From Toxorhynchites rutilus septentrionalis (Eukaryota > Arthropoda > Insecta > Diptera > Culicidae), in the NCBI RefSeq assembly GCF_029784135.1, contig NC_073746.1, positions 290,733,089 to 290,797,088 on the forward strand: 64,000 nucleotides of DNA, read 5' to 3'. Positions 11,535-24,480 of this stretch are shown in pieces. Both the position numbers and the translations under genes were made by a program. Under the pieces are notes generated by a model. That model saw only the letters and a program-made list of their open reading frames with translations, searched no databases and was not told the origin of the DNA. Numbering within the stretch: the first letter of the stretch is position 1; each line of letters opens with the position of its first letter.

Positions 11535-12490
11535 AAAAATTGTAAGGGGTTGTATCTAGGACACGACCGCATATTTTCGACGTAGAACTACGCAATTATA
11601 ATATGTAATCCACTTGTTTAAAACTTCGAGTATTATTTTAGAATGCATCGAAACTTTTGTAATAGATTATGTTCTTCGTTACAAATAAATTTAATGAACG
11701 TTCTTTTAGGTTTGATATAATGCCTAGGACTACCAAAATATGTAAACGAAAGAATTATCATACGACCATTGTATTTTACATTTTCCTCTGAAATCATTGC
11801 ACATCTCATGTCTACGTAGTTCTCGAACCGCGAAAGTTCATTCACCTCTAGTATCTGAAATGACGATTTTCCCAGGCTTCTCAGTTTAAAAGCACGTTTT
11901 AGGGAAACATATTCCGGTCTGTACAACGACAAGCGAGTACAACAGTACTCAACACCAAAAAATACCCCGACTTGCATGTATTTGCAAAGCGGATTTCCAC
12001 AGGTACATCGAATCTGGAGTCTGTGTTGGGGAAACCGTAAATCGGGCCAATTAAAACTTGGCAGTTAGGACTTTTAAATAACGCTTGATATTTTACAGGT
12101 TGAATTGTGCATCTCATGAAAAATGATATTTTATTAATTGTGATAGACGCGTAGAAATATTTCCTATCAATTGATACAAACATCTTTCCGACCTGTTAAG
12201 AAATGTTCGAGTTATAAGCATTCAAAATACGCGTAGGGTTAGCACACAAATCGGCAGAACAAATGTATGGGAAAAACGAAGTTCTTCCAGTTTTCAACCG
12301 TTTAGAGATTAGTAAATTGTAATGTATAGCATATCAAACAAATCTTAGAGAATTTCCGATTCAATTGGTATGCAAATCGTGAGAATTCGTTCACAGTGAA
12401 AATAGTTATTAACGTTAACTTTATTTCATAAAAACGTGACCTGTTTTCTGATTTGGCACCCTTCCTGAAAGACGTAGTTCTACGTCAAAA
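11535..12490. mobile_element. Hairpin-ended non-autonomous element B
   Basis: Same ends as element A: a GGTTGTATC...GACACGACC-like hairpin (11548-11567), the half-site GACGTAGAACTACG at 11579 and the right palindrome GACGTAGTTCTACGTC (12471-12486). The middle (about 11890-12060) holds a diverged unit of the 96-bp repeat of elements D, E and F, and the right third matches them around the GGGCCAAT block. No gene is seen. Confidence 0.75.
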
Positions 12491-14179
12491 ACGAAAAATC
12501 GGTTGCATCAAGAAAATTGTCCAATTTCGAGTGATTATTGCTCTGTAATGTAATGGTGGATTTACGAGATTTTTTGCAACAATCAATTTGAACACACTCT
12601 AACAAGCAATTAGAACAATGAAAATTAGATATTCCATGAAACACACTGTCGAACAATTGCAATGTCAAGCATTACCTAAACGCAAATCCCACTTTCTGAT
12701 TGGTCGATTAGCTCAAGCAATATGTGCTCTCCTCCCAGTTGTTCATTCATTGCAAGAATACGGGACTGTGCAATGAAATATACGTTTGATCCTTGAAATT
12801 ATGCTGCACTAAATCCCACGTTTTGATTGGTCCATCTGATTTAATAGTTTTCATATATCACTACCATTGCGATCACTCACTCGCTCGAAATGCAGTGCGA
12901 GAGAAGAAAAACAATGCAAGGTAAGCACCAGCTTGTGTATTGTTCACGCGAGGGCAAGCATAAATGAAACGAGCAATTATTCATTCGACCTCCATATACT
13001 TTTCATTACGTTATCCATACAGAACGCCATCTTGTCCAGGGTTACCAAATTATTATCAAAGAGTTTAAATGATGGAATTTTTCAAACAAATCTTAAATCA
13101 ACAAACAACAAATAGCCTACCATCCTTCTTTTTTGATAACACTAACATTCCTAGTGAAACTTTTACCATCACAATGCAGGTATTTTCATTTTCATTTTAT
13201 TAGTAGTGTTGCGTTTAGTTGCGTTTTATATGTCGAATAACACGATTTTCGATTGTTTTGAGATATAAAAGCATTTAATATTAAATTCAATTTTTGAGAA
13301 AGATTTTTTAATAGTACATTTAAAATGTTATTTTTCCTAAATAGTTCATTAATTTGCAACAACTTTATCAAACATTACAAACATATTTCATTAGACATCT
13401 GAATTTTGAGTTACGAATTTTTGAAAGAAAGATCAATGATTTGAATACACACTTTAAAAAATCAGTCGTAACTTAAATTGGTCACGTCGAAATTTGTTGG
13501 TTTTCGGAAGATTTGGCATGGAATTGCTCTATAAGAAACGTTGTTTAAGTTATTTAACCCTGTATCTTGGGATTTTTTCATTTAGTTTTAACGTCAAAGA
13601 GAAATTGGATAAATTTATCACAAATTTAGAGAAATCTGTTGTTGTCGCTGGAGAAACGTGAATAACTTATGCAAAAGAAATATGTTCGTCAACTATTACT
13701 ACAAACTTGTGTTAAACATGCAGTGCCTAATTTTGAAATTCCGTCGATGGGGATGAAAATGGGTAGTTTTCGAACTTTTTATTGGATAACTATCGCAAAT
13801 AACCCAGCCTACACGGCTGAATGTCTTTATAATAAAGAATAAAAAATAATCGTAAATTAGAGTAAAACACAATTATGATTACGTAGAAATGTTCTCTAAT
13901 GATGAACACTCGTAAGTGTTCAAGAAATTGTTGGATAATATTGATTTTTCACTGAACTACGATTAAATAAAAGTTGGCCCTATCTCACCCCTTAGAGGGG
14001 GTGACAATGGATCAAAGTAGTGGATATTACATTCTATTAAGAATTGTATTTTGAAATAAATTTCTCAATAATTTCAATATAATTTAACTACATGTAAGTG
14101 TCTTGAATGATTATTTGGGTTACGAAAATGGTGTCAATCCACCTAGAAGTGCGATGGTAATGTTTATATACATTTTATA
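12491..14179. other. No gene seen
   Basis: Mainly AT-rich sequence. None of the short open frames (for example 12867-13115) has recognisable domains or splice context. Confidence 0.35.
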
Positions 14180-14480
14180 TATTTATATTTTAATGTGTTA
14201 TGTCAATAAACCTCAGCTTTCAAGAAAAAATATGAAAATATGGCGCCCTTGGTCCTGAAACTATGTAAGCTACGAAAAACAATCACAATCAATAATTACG
14301 AAAACAAAATCTGGGTTTCTTTAAGTGTAATATTTTTTAAATAAACTAGCTCATTGGCTTCAATTTGATGTATCGATCGTCTAGATCAGTCCAGTAGTTC
14401 AAATGTTATGATTTGTTGAACAAGATCATTTTTGAAAAAAAGGGGGAAAAGTTGATTTTTCGGATAAAAAATCAATAAAA
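14180..14480. repeat. Dispersed repeat shared with 50.6-51.5 kb
   Basis: Blocks CAGCTTTCAAGAAAAAATAT with GGCGCCCT, and TTCAAATGTTATGATTT followed by AGGGGGAAAA, recur in the inverted-repeat region at 50600-51600. It is a decayed copy of an unnamed repeat. Confidence 0.6.
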
Positions 14481-16239
14481 TGGAAATGGCCGCCCTGATA
14501 AAAAAAATAAAAAAATACAGATCTGATATTTTACGATGAGGAATAAAACTACCAATTATCATGAAAATCTGACAATCGCTATATCGGTTTGTCATGGAAT
14601 TCAATTTTGTGCTTGACCCATTCTCACATCCACTCAGTGTAAATAAGAGATTATTTCGAAAATATTGAAATTCGAACGGAAAAAAATTTTGGATGTCAGT
14701 ATTAACTCATCTGGCAAGACTTTGAAGAATAATTCTATCCAATATTTACAATTTTAGTAGTTCTGTATAATGCTGGGCATGAGATTTTTTCTGAGGTGTT
14801 ATTTGATGGCTATTTACACATCAAACTTTGATGAATTATTAAATAATAACTATTTGTACTATATTTGAGTATTATGCATTGGAAGTTGTGGAAATATGTC
14901 TCCTATTAAACGGCTCACAGCTTTCAAAAATATTCGCAATAGTTGGCAAGATATTACTAACATTAACTTTCTCATCGACGGTATCTCAAATTGCATTTAG
15001 GAAATTCATCACTGTAAGCTTTATGATTTAAATGACCACTAGAATCATATTAAATCATCGGAAGTGTTCATTCTTGCATATAGTTCAGTTTTGAAAAATG
15101 TACTAAAAGTTAATCTAAAACAAAGTTCTCTGAGATTTCTTCATCCTAGAAATGCGTTTAAAGTTTCCGCTACAACCAGATAAACTAATCAAATTTTTGA
15201 AAAAAAAGCTAGAGAAATTCTAAAAAGCGGGAAAAAACTGATAGAACCTTTTTTCTTAATTTTGTTTATGCCGTGGAACCCCGATTATCCGCGGAAACGA
15301 TTTCCATAGTAATTCTATAAACTTTCTCAAAATCCGTCAGTGAGTGGTAGGCCCTTCATTTTTTTTTTGTAATACACGAACTTACAGATTGATAGAATAA
15401 TGATTTCTAAAACATAGTGTTACGGCCCGACCCAGACCGTACTTAGGATTCAAAAAAAAGGAAGAAAGAGAACACGCGTTGAATTAACAAACACTTTGTT
15501 TACAAAAGTAAACTACACAAAAACATATACTAAAACACTCAAATTTCCGCGACGAAAATCCTGGATCCGCACCTGGAAAAATAGGATTAAAAAGTACATT
15601 ATATACACAATAATATTCATCGCCACTTACCTTTTCACCAGGAATATTTACCTTATATTATATTTATATTTATAATTATAAAAAAAAACATTATTATATT
15701 ATGTACATTATACAATTCATAACAATAGGTACTTACCCGTTTCGTCGGTTTGAGATCTCAATATCCTGAATATCATTTCGGTTGCAAATATTTGGAAGAT
15801 TTTATAGAATGGGAACAATTGACATATGCTTCTTTTTATGAAAATAGTTAGATCAATTATCGCCATGTTGATGATTAAAGGATCATCGAAATTAATAACT
15901 CGAATCGGCAACATATTATATGATTTTTCGCTCCTAGTATTCTTTTGTATTCTCGAATCACGACGCCGAACATTATTAATATTAAGCCACCTAAGAATGT
16001 AACCGAGAGAACTCCTATATGACGGTTCCAATCGATGATATATTATGAGATCGTTCGTGCGTAGTGCTCCTTTGTTTTCCCTGAAGGTTATGAATGGGCT
16101 ACTTCAGAAGGTAATCAAAAGAACTCTTGTACAGTGACTTTAATCGGCGACTTTCTATATGACTTTTCGCGCGTAGTATTATTTTGTATTCTCAAGTAAT
16201 GTAAATCTTTATCGAATTGGTCTTAAAATCAGCTACGGC
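14481..16239. other. No gene seen; possible LTR-like start at 15418
   Basis: TGTTACGGCCCGACCC at 15419 resembles the start of an LTR, but no matching end, second LTR or coding domain was found. Two related segments containing CGGCAACATATTATATG-like and TTTTGTATTCTC blocks occur near 15900-15960 and 16146-16196. The 104-codon minus frame at 15717-16031 has no recognised domain. Confidence 0.3.
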
Positions 16240-16254
16240 ATTGTGCGAAATTTT

Positions 16255-16514
16255 TGGTGCTCCCGTGGCCGAGTGGTTAGCGTCACAACTAACATACCGG
16301 GGGTTCGGGTTCAATTTCCGTTCTGGTCGGGTGAATTTTTCGTCAGAGAAATTTTCTCCGACTTGTACTGTGGCCACTCGTATTCTAGAACTTGCCCCTC
16401 AAAACGCATTCAAGGCGTGTCATTTGCCGTAGAAATCTCAACTAAGTACTACGAAAATGACGCTGAGACGGCAAAGTTCCTCTGGGAACGTTAGTGCTAT
16501 TTAAGAAGAAGAAG
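16255..16514 (+). mobile_element. tRNA-derived SINE (Feilai-like), 15-bp target duplication
   Basis: The head has a pol III A box TGGCCGAGTGG and a B box GGTTCAATTTC about 35 bp later, as in a Ser/Leu-type tRNA, followed by a tRNA-unrelated body and a GAA-repeat tail. The target duplication ATTGTGCGAAATTTT is exact at 16240-16254 and 16515-16529. A second copy lies at 22222-22495. Recent insertion is likely because the duplication is intact; one B-box base is degenerate. Confidence 0.9.
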
Positions 16515-16529
16515 ATTGTGCGAAATTTT

Positions 16530-17348
16530 ACATACTGACAAATATTCATTGATCAACATTTCGATAGATTTCGATGAACATTCTCCGTACTGACATAATT
16601 TTCCTGATCGAACTGAATATCAATAAAAGGGAGGCAAATTATTAAGAAATCACCATACCATACTTCTGTGTACTGGAAATCTGGAAGGTTGGCAACTCGG
16701 TCTTTTTTGTTAATGTTTTCACACACGAAAAATCATGGAAAAAAGAATGTTTCATTGTCAATTTTATTTAAAAAAAAACTATTAGATTGACACGGATTGT
16801 GTGTTAAGCGAATGTGAATACTATTCTTTGAAAAAAAGTTGATTGGTCTGAGCCTAGGGGCACGGACGGGACCTTGACATAGAACTGTGATTTTGTGTAG
16901 TAATTGCATTTAAATTGCGTTTTTCATTGTTCAAAATCTGTACTTTTTCTCTTTTGATACATCAAATTGGTGCCCTGGAAAAACCGTTTCCTGTATGTAC
17001 TTGTATCCTTTAAACGGGTTAGATGACATAACGTGGTAAAATTCAATACCGCATTATGTTCAAAAATGTACACAAAAATACCATTAAAGCCATTACTACC
17101 CTTTACTTCTGTTTATTCAATCATGCAGAAGAAGACAAAAAGTCATCATGTATCATTTTTAAACACAAGTCTTAATAGTTAAGACCTACATAAATACAAG
17201 CCTGAGTCAAATCAATCTATGAAAGTCTCTATAATAAAGAATAAAAAAATAAAAAAAATCAATCTATGGCTACAAAAATATATTATAGATAAGAATAGCA
17301 TTAATAACTTTAGAGCCCTGTAAGATCGCGCCTACTCAAGCTATCATA
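16530..17348. other. No gene seen
   Basis: AT-rich, with no repeat boundary or coding frame that I can support. Confidence 0.35.
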
Positions 17349-17850
17349 GGGCCCTATTCTACAAGTAGCTCGTCTGGTTCGACGACCGTTTGGCCGCGCT
17401 CGTCGATGAATTAGTCGAATCGTCTAGTTTGTTTGACGTAAATTGCTCGTCTCGTTTTCTGGAATAGGCCCATAATCTGATTTACGTGGGTATACGCTTC
17501 CGATCTTCAAAATCAGCAGCCATTTAAATCTATTTATTGCATTTTTACATAACCAAACAACATACTCGATATTGTGACATCCTGGACCACAATTACACAA
17601 ACTGTTAGTAGTGAGACCTATACGATAAAAACATGAATTGAGCACAAATTGATTGGACAACATACAATATAGGGCTCTATTCCAGAAAACGAGACGAACA
17701 GACGAGCGCTCGTCTCGTTTGTTTTCATATTCCAGAAGCCGAGCTCGACTAAAAACAGACTAGTAACTCGTCTGGCTCGACGACCGTTTGGCCGCGCTCG
17801 TCGATGAATCAGTCGAATCGCCTAGTTTGTTTGATGTGTTTGTTCACCTT
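17349..17850. mobile_element. Foldback/MITE debris around a LINE relic
   Basis: GGGCCCTATTC (17350) and GGAATAGGCCC (17461) form an inverted repeat. The GACGACCGTTTGGCCGCGCTCGTCGATGAA block occurs at about 17379 and again at about 17780, and CGAGACGA/TCGTCTCG blocks occur in both orientations. The simplest reading is two copies of one foldback element with older LINE sequence between them (17472-17668). Confidence 0.6.
17472..17663 (-). pseudogene. I/Loa-like LINE C-terminal relic
   Basis: The minus-strand frame includes NSLCNCGPGCHNIEYVVWLC. This matches the Cys/His motif at the end of RNase-H-bearing LINE polyproteins, as also seen in the elements at 41.2-44 kb (CRCGNGYDDIDHAVWQC) and 63.2-64 kb. 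Only this short piece remains. Confidence 0.65.
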
Positions 17851-18145
17851 GTTGATTGAAAGCATCGGTATTCTTCTGCTCCGCCTTTATCTTCAAAAAT
17901 TGTTTCACGGCTAAACTAGTATTGCATAAGCAATGTATGTAACTGCAACCATCAAATTCAGTTCAGTAATTGCTAGATTTTACAGATTTTAAAATGGGCC
18001 TCTTCCAAACAACACAAGCAAATGTAAACATTGAACTCATATCCAGGGATGCTAGATGACTGTTTTGAATATATTAACACGGCATGAAAAGGGTCTTCAC
18101 ATATTGAACGAAAATGAGTAATTCAAAACAACTACTTTATTGGAA

Positions 18146-18149
<4 letters not shown>

Positions 18150-18206
<57 letters not shown>
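18150..18206. repeat. (TA)n microsatellite
   Basis: A nearly pure TA dinucleotide run of about 55 bp. Confidence 0.95.
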
Positions 18207-20854
18207 GATTTAAAACTTTTCATGATAAATCGTTGATTAGGTGAACAAACATTGCCCCCAATAAACCCAATAAAACCATAATAACTAAACGTCTGAGTGA
18301 TGAACCCATATGCTCGAGGAAAACTATCAATGGAACCAAAAGATATATGTAACTTATTCCTTTTTGTTATGTTTTTACTAAAACTAAAAACTAAAAAATA
18401 TCAAACCTAACAAGAAGCTCTAAACAACTGCTTCAAATAACGGTCATCTTTTCGCGCATGGATGTGACATCCTCAGAGGTTTTATTTTCAGGAATTCATG
18501 AATCTCGCCGAATTTACTGCTTCGCAAGGAAATACAGCTTAAGTTGCTATAAATGGAAGTCATTGAAAAACTGCTAAAACTTATTAACTTTCCTGGAAAT
18601 TGAAACCAACCAGAAGAGTTAATGTTATATTATTGCGATAAATCTGGAGAAATCTGGACGAATCATAAAATGTTTGGACTAGACAAAGGATAGTCTGGAG
18701 GTCTGGATAATCTATAAAAGTCAGTAAGACAACGCTGCTAATACAGGTGTTAAAAAAATAATGAAACTAGAAAATGTTTGTCAATGTTCAAATAATCATA
18801 ACTCCGGCTACCATCAAATCAGTTTTTAATTTTAGTTCCTGAATTAGCAAGAATGTGAAGAAAAATATTTGGAAAAAATAAAAGCGATGGAAATATGCCC
18901 CCGAAAATTCGGACCATCCGCGGTTTCTAAAGTCAGAAGCAGACTAATTAAGCTAAGAACATTTTCCCGTCGAATGCAACCAACTGAAGAGCATTTTTCT
19001 CAAAAAATTATAACCATTTAAACATTGACTAAATTTTTCAAGACTCACACTTTTCATCAAACATAACTGATTCACGTTACATTATCTTATCTTGTCTATG
19101 ATATTAATATTCCAGTGACAGTGAATGATTCATCTCATCCGAGAGCCAAGATGTTATTATCCAGATCCACTCTTTTTCCATCTGGCAAAACAATTTGAAT
19201 TTGGTTCGGTTGCAGCAGGGAGCCAGGATTTATTCCCCAGCAATAATAAAAATGAATCCGCCTGCTTTTGTTTGTGTATTCATTTTTCTCATTTTCTTTC
19301 AGGGTTTTTTTTATGCGTCCGACCCAGCTCCCTGCAAATCGTTTCTCCGGTTTGTTTCGCCTTGCGCCGACAAATTGTATCCAGAGCTGACTCTCTTCCC
19401 CCAAATCGTCCATCCTACCGGATCTCAACAGATTACCGGTCCTAGAGCCGCTAGATTAATTCCTCCATTCAAACATAGGCTGAGCTTATTATAGTGTCAT
19501 TTTTGCCAGTCCGATGCATCCGCTGCTGTGCTGCTATAATATTTTCCGAGCAGCAATCCAATCGTGCTGCCGGTATCTATTCATCTCCATCACCGTTCAG
19601 TGGTATAACACTATTCTAGCTTTGCGCTGTGTAGAACGGATCTGGGGGGGCCTTACGGAACGACTGACTTGCATGAAACAAAAGCACGCCTTTACGCCGA
19701 TGCCAAAGTGAGGCCAAAGTGTCCCTGTGGACAGCACTAGACTGCAGCACGATTTGGCCCCAGGTGACACAATGATTGTTTCTAGTGCTTGTTCATATCC
19801 GAAAAATAAATGATTTTAGCTTTCTTCCAATTTAGCCCGATTATTAATCGAATTTCATGTTTCTGCGTAGACAAGCCAAGTTGCTCGGTTCTTTTTTATT
19901 TTAGTTGAAAACAGAGCCTTCTTTTGAGATGTTATTTTAGATGCGGAATGACGGTCTTCAATATATACACTTTAACCTGCGATTCTCCAATTCATGTATC
20001 CCATCCCTAGAGTAATTTTTCGGGAGGCTTTCAAAATACCCGTATACTGTTACAACTTCTTCTTTTGAAGAAAATTTCTTTACAAGTACAAATTGTTATA
20101 TATTAGAAACAGATTGAAACAGTAACAGTCAGACAAGTAAATAATAAAGGGCACTGCGAACAAAATTTGGTCGACTTAAACTTAGGAGTGTACAATAAAC
20201 AAAACAAGACGGCTAAACACGATTCCGGAAGCTGTGTAGCGTGGTGATGGACAATGAAACCTACGTCAAGACAGAGTTCAAATAATTTCCTGAGCAAGAA
20301 TTTGACACGACAAACGGGGAGGAACAGGTGACATAATCGTCATAAAGATCTTCGATGTATGTGAAGCGGAGTAGGGTTCTCACAACTGGAAGAGTAGAAT
20401 ATAATTTTGGAGAGTAAAAATCTTGAAAATGCCGAAAAAATAAGAAAGCTGGATAAAATTGTGAAAATTAAAAAAAAACTGGATATTTGGAAAAACTAAC
20501 AATGTACAGGAAAAACTGGAAGGTTGGACCATCAACATCGTCAAATGCATAATAACTATGCCAATCAATGATATTAAAGCTAAGATTATTTTGTTTTCAC
20601 CGACAACTAATAATGAAGCATTTTTTTGTCACAAATTATCCTAAAAGTTCATTTAAATGAGTGTAAACTTTTGCCCCCACTATGGGGCAAAATTCGCATT
20701 TATCATTTTGTTTTAAAAAAGGTATTTGTCCAGCTTCCAACAAAACTTGAAATTTCGTGTATAACGTTTCGAAGATAATATTTGGTAAGCAGACTGAACC
20801 TAATTTGCTTTTCTTTCAAAAATTATTGGACGACAACAGTTAGGTCCGCACCAG
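18207..20854. other. No supported gene; less AT-rich patch at 19.1-19.75 kb
   Basis: Most of this stretch is AT-rich and featureless. The patch 19120-19760 differs in composition. On the plus strand it contains a pyrimidine-rich TTTTCTTTCAG at about 19300 and a frame from about 19252 that begins MNPPAFVCVFIFLIFFQG, like a signal peptide. I found no donor, domain or second exon to support a gene. Confidence 0.3.
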
Positions 20855-21185
20855 GGTGCCAATGAGTGTATGAGAAAAAATCGACCCTAAAATTTAAAAA
20901 AAAGTTATCCCATATAAAATGTTACCAACTTGAAAAAACACCCTAAATTAAAATTCAGCTCAATCGGACTTAAGGGAGAGTGGCGCAAAGCGGTCAGGTT
21001 TGAGTTTTAAGTTTCCGGTTTGAGTTTTTTGAAAAACGAAAAATCACCCAACGGGGAAGTAAAGGAAATCGCGGTTTTGGGATGTGCCAAATGTCTTAAA
21101 ACTTAAAAAAAATTTTGACAAAAATCGACACTCTGGGCCTTGGGATTTTTCGGTTTTCAAAAAAACTCAAATTTTAACGTCTGCG
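20855..21185 (+). repeat. Dispersed repeat Z, copy 1
   Basis: Blocks GTGCCAATGA, AAAAACACCCTA, TCGGACTTAAGG, AGGAAATCG and AAAATCGACACTCTGGG recur in the same order and orientation at 36555-36860. It is non-coding and of unknown family. Confidence 0.75.
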
Positions 21186-21349
21186 ACACTAGTTAAGTCC
21201 GATTGAGCTGATACTTTGCATTGGGTATATGATCGTGCAAATCAACATTACGCAGCAATTTCCGAATGATAAAATGAGTGGGTTATATCTATGATATAAC
21301 TGCAAAGATGCAAAGATGACGTGGGACTACCTTAGCTTAGTAATCATTT

Positions 21350-21534
<185 letters not shown>

Positions 21535-21738
21535 AATTTATAATTTTTAATTATATTTTAATTATAATTTTTGATTGAATGAAACTCTCTGAGCTCGGAA
21601 CTTTCGGCGACTGAGCAATAATCGATTGCGGGCGCATACAATATTGGATACGGAAATATCCTACTGATGGGGAAGAATAATCTTCAGAAGCTATCCTGTT
21701 AATTGCGATTGATTGAAAAACCACAAAACCAAATGTAT

Positions 21739-22706
21739 TTGGTCACTGTGTTACATGGATAGAAAACATTCAAATAAACTCTTTCACATGAATGTATTTT
21801 TAAATTCCCAAAGGAACTGGCAGATTATTTTCAGTAACGATTAGATATTTCCACATTTTCCTCGATACTGGAAGCCCACCAGTGGTTAATGCTAACTCGA
21901 TAACCATCTGTTAATAGCACTTGATTGAAACATATTTGGTCACAGTGTTACATGGATAGAAATCATTCAAATAAACTCTTTCACATGAATGTAATTTTAA
22001 ATTCCCAGAGGAACTGGCGGATTATTTTCAGTAACGATTAGATATTTCCACATTTTCCTCGATACTGGAAGCCCACCAGTGGTTAATGCTAACTCGATAA
22101 CCATCTGTTAATAGCACTTGATTGAAACATATTTGGTCACAGTGTGACATGGATAGAAAACATTCAAATAAACTCTTTCACATGAATGTAATTTTAAATT
22201 CCCAGAGGAACTGGCAGATTAGTGCTCCCTTGGCCGAGTGGTTAGCGTCATAACTAACATGCCGGGTGTTCGGGTTCGATTCCCGTTCTGGTTGGGGGAA
22301 TTTTTCGTCAAAGAAATTTCCTCCGACTTGCACTGTGATCACGCGTATTCTAGAGCTTGCCACTCAGAATGCATTCAAGGCGTGTTATTTGGCATAGAAA
22401 TCTCAACTAAGTACTAATAAAAATGACGCAAGTAATACTACGTTGAAACGGCGAAGTTCCTCTAGGAACGTTAGTGCCATTGAAAAAAAAAAAAAGAACT
22501 GGCAGATTATTTTCAGTAACGATTAGATATTTCCACATTTTCCTCGATACTGGAAGCCCACCAGTGGTTAATACTAATTTGATAACCACCTGTTAATAGC
22601 ACATGATTGAAACATATTTGGTCACAGTGTTACATGGATAGAAAACATTAAAATAAACTCTCACATGAATGTAATTTTAAATTCCCAGAGGAACTGGCAG
22701 ATTATT
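21739..22706. repeat. 197-bp tandem array, four units, one split by a SINE
   Basis: The block TTGGTCAC(A/T)GTG starts at 21739, 21936, 22133 and 22618. The first two steps are 197 bp. The last is 485 bp, and removing the SINE plus one target duplication (288 bp) gives 197 again. Units share CTTTCACATGAATGTA and AACTGGCAGATTATT. Reverse-complement relatives occur singly in element H at about 58575-58780, 61870-62110 and 62735-62945. Confidence 0.9.
22222..22495 (+). mobile_element. tRNA-derived SINE (Feilai-like), 14-bp target duplication
   Basis: A second copy of the SINE family seen at 16255. A box TGGCCGAGTGG, B box GGTTCGATTCC (a perfect match to the consensus), then a poly-A tail (22483-22495). 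The target duplication GAACTGGCAGATTA is exact at 22208-22221 and 22496-22509. It sits in the third unit of the 197-bp array. Confidence 0.93.
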
Positions 22707-23757
22707 GACGTAGGTCTACGTCTAACCGGAAGATATAGGGGGTGAAATGGAAATCTAGGCACTGAACAAGTAGGAAAAAATGCAAGATTTGGAACGCTTA
22801 TAACTCGAGCATTTCTCAATAGATCGCAAAGGTTTTTGCATCAATTGATAGGAAATATATCTACGCATCTATCATAACGAATAATATTTCATTTTTCTTG
22901 AGATAAATAATTGAATAATTGTGAAATATAAAGCATTGTCAAAATGCATTATGTGCCCATTTTTGATTGGTCCAGTTTGTGCTCCTCAAATCGTACCGAC
23001 CAAAACGGGCAACCAGAGCAGCAGCGAAATACAATGAAGCACGATTGGAAAGGAAAAAGAAAAAAATGAACGAAACATTGGTCGCAGTCTCACACATGCG
23101 TAATTCTCGAGCCAGCCAGTCAGCTTAAAAATCCCCGCTCCGCTGCCGTAACGATCCATTCTTTGTGTGGACACCGACTGGACAACATCGTTGCTGGACG
23201 GGCTGGACGGCGAGGGATCGAGTGCCTTTCTCAAGGCAAGAGGGCGGAGGTGGTAGCGCTGGAGTAGAATAGAGTAGAGTTTTCAAAGGGCCTTTCTCAA
23301 GGCTAGAGACGAATGAACTGCAAAAGTTTAAAGTCTCTATAATACAATACCTTACCTTACCGTAACGATCATTCTCATTCAAACCGTACACCACATCGGT
23401 TCGCATCACAACACATCAACAAACCAACCCAAGCAGCCATGTCTGGACATGGTAAAGGATAAAAAGTGAAGGGAAAGGCAAAATCCCGCTCGAACCGTGT
23501 TGATCTGGAGTTCCCCGCAAGGGTAGCTAGGCCGAGCGCGTTAGTACCAGTGCTCCAGTCCACCTAGTCGGCGTTATATAGTTTCGGCCGCCGAAGTGAT
23601 CGAGTTGGCTGGCAAAGCTGTTCGCGACGATAAGAAAATCCGCATTCAGAACAGACCACATTCGGTTCGGTGGACATCTAGACAACAATAGGCAGTTGCA
23701 GCGAGTGACGAGTGGCAAACGCAATCGCAAAACGGCAGCAGGTAGTAGAAGAAAAAA
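22707..23757 (+). repeat. Left inverted arm of element G
   Basis: It begins with GACGTAGGTCTACGTC and pairs with 25442-26487. The outer 280 bp also match, with divergence, the right ends of elements D, E and F. Inside are two hairpins of the form GCCTTTCTCAAGGC (23223-23238 and 23289-23304) that fit the histone stem-loop consensus but are not next to a recognisable histone reading frame, and then the H2A pseudogene. Confidence 0.9.
23439..23663 (+). pseudogene. Histone H2A pseudogene, left arm copy
   Basis: The start codon at 23439 is followed by an H2A-like N terminus (SGHGKG, stop, KVKGKAKSRSNR, then EFP). A deletion removes the centre of the fold. The match resumes with APVHL and AAEVIELAGKAVRDDKKIRI, close to the H2A core helix AAEVLELAGNAARDNKK. 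Stops include one right after KG. The 5' flank CAACAAACCAACCCAAGCAGCC looks like a histone leader. The right arm carries the mirror copy with the same breaks, so the damage preceded the arm duplication or was homogenised. Confidence 0.85.
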
Positions 23758-24159
23758 TTTTGTTCTTCATACAAACTGCTTTGGTGGCAAATCCAGAACA
23801 AGGCGGCATCGATGGCGTTCGAAATGGTTTTTTTTCAAAACCATGAGTACAAAGTTTTCTAAATTGGAACCATTCCATAAAACACGGCGCTTATCAGGGC
23901 CATTAAACCTTTCAAAAAAGAGTTTACGAAATACAGTTCAATGCATTCTAAAATATTATCCAAAATAATAATAAAACACAAATTTATTTTTCATAATTTG
24001 TTTGCCAGGATATGAAGAGTATGAGAATTTTGCAGTTGTGCTGAGCTTATTGATGGTTGGGGACTTTCTCGATTATTCAATTTTCACCAATTCTTAAATT
24101 GCTTCCAGATTGAAAGTACAGTAATTTTAGTTCGATAATTAGCTAATTGGATTTTTGTA

Positions 24160-24450
24160 AACTCTATGGGGGTCCAAATTATGACCCAACATGTCCCAAG
24201 CTGGATGGGAAGAAATTTTCCAACTGTGAAAGCTGTACCACTGTCATCGCAAATGTTCAATTACAGGTTAAAATCACCTCCAATGCGACACTGAGTTGTG
24301 CTTCGGCATGTCGCATTAAATGTAATTTACAGTACAACATGTCCCAAGCTGGATGAGAAGAAATTTTCCAACTGTGGCGAGTGGCAAACGCACTCGCTAA
24401 ACAGGAAGGTTTAACCGAACAAGATGGAGATATCGAGTGATAACAAAACA
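24160..24450. repeat. Local duplication in the spacer of element G
   Basis: CATGTCCCAAGCTGGATG followed by AGAAGAAATTTTCCAACTGTG occurs twice (about 24190 and 24339). The segment between, with CATCGCAAATGTTCAATTACA, is related to sequence at 52560-52620 (opposite strand) and 53970-54050. No gene is seen. Confidence 0.6.
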
Positions 24451-24480
24451 ATAAACTCTTTAGATTAAAGATGATTTTGT

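Noticed and set aside
15418..16130. Solo LTR starting TGTTACGGCCC
   Set aside because: No matching end or target duplication could be found.
19195..19494. Small secreted protein with signal-peptide-like start
   Set aside because: One hydrophobic stretch and one possible acceptor are not enough; no second exon, domain or codon evidence.
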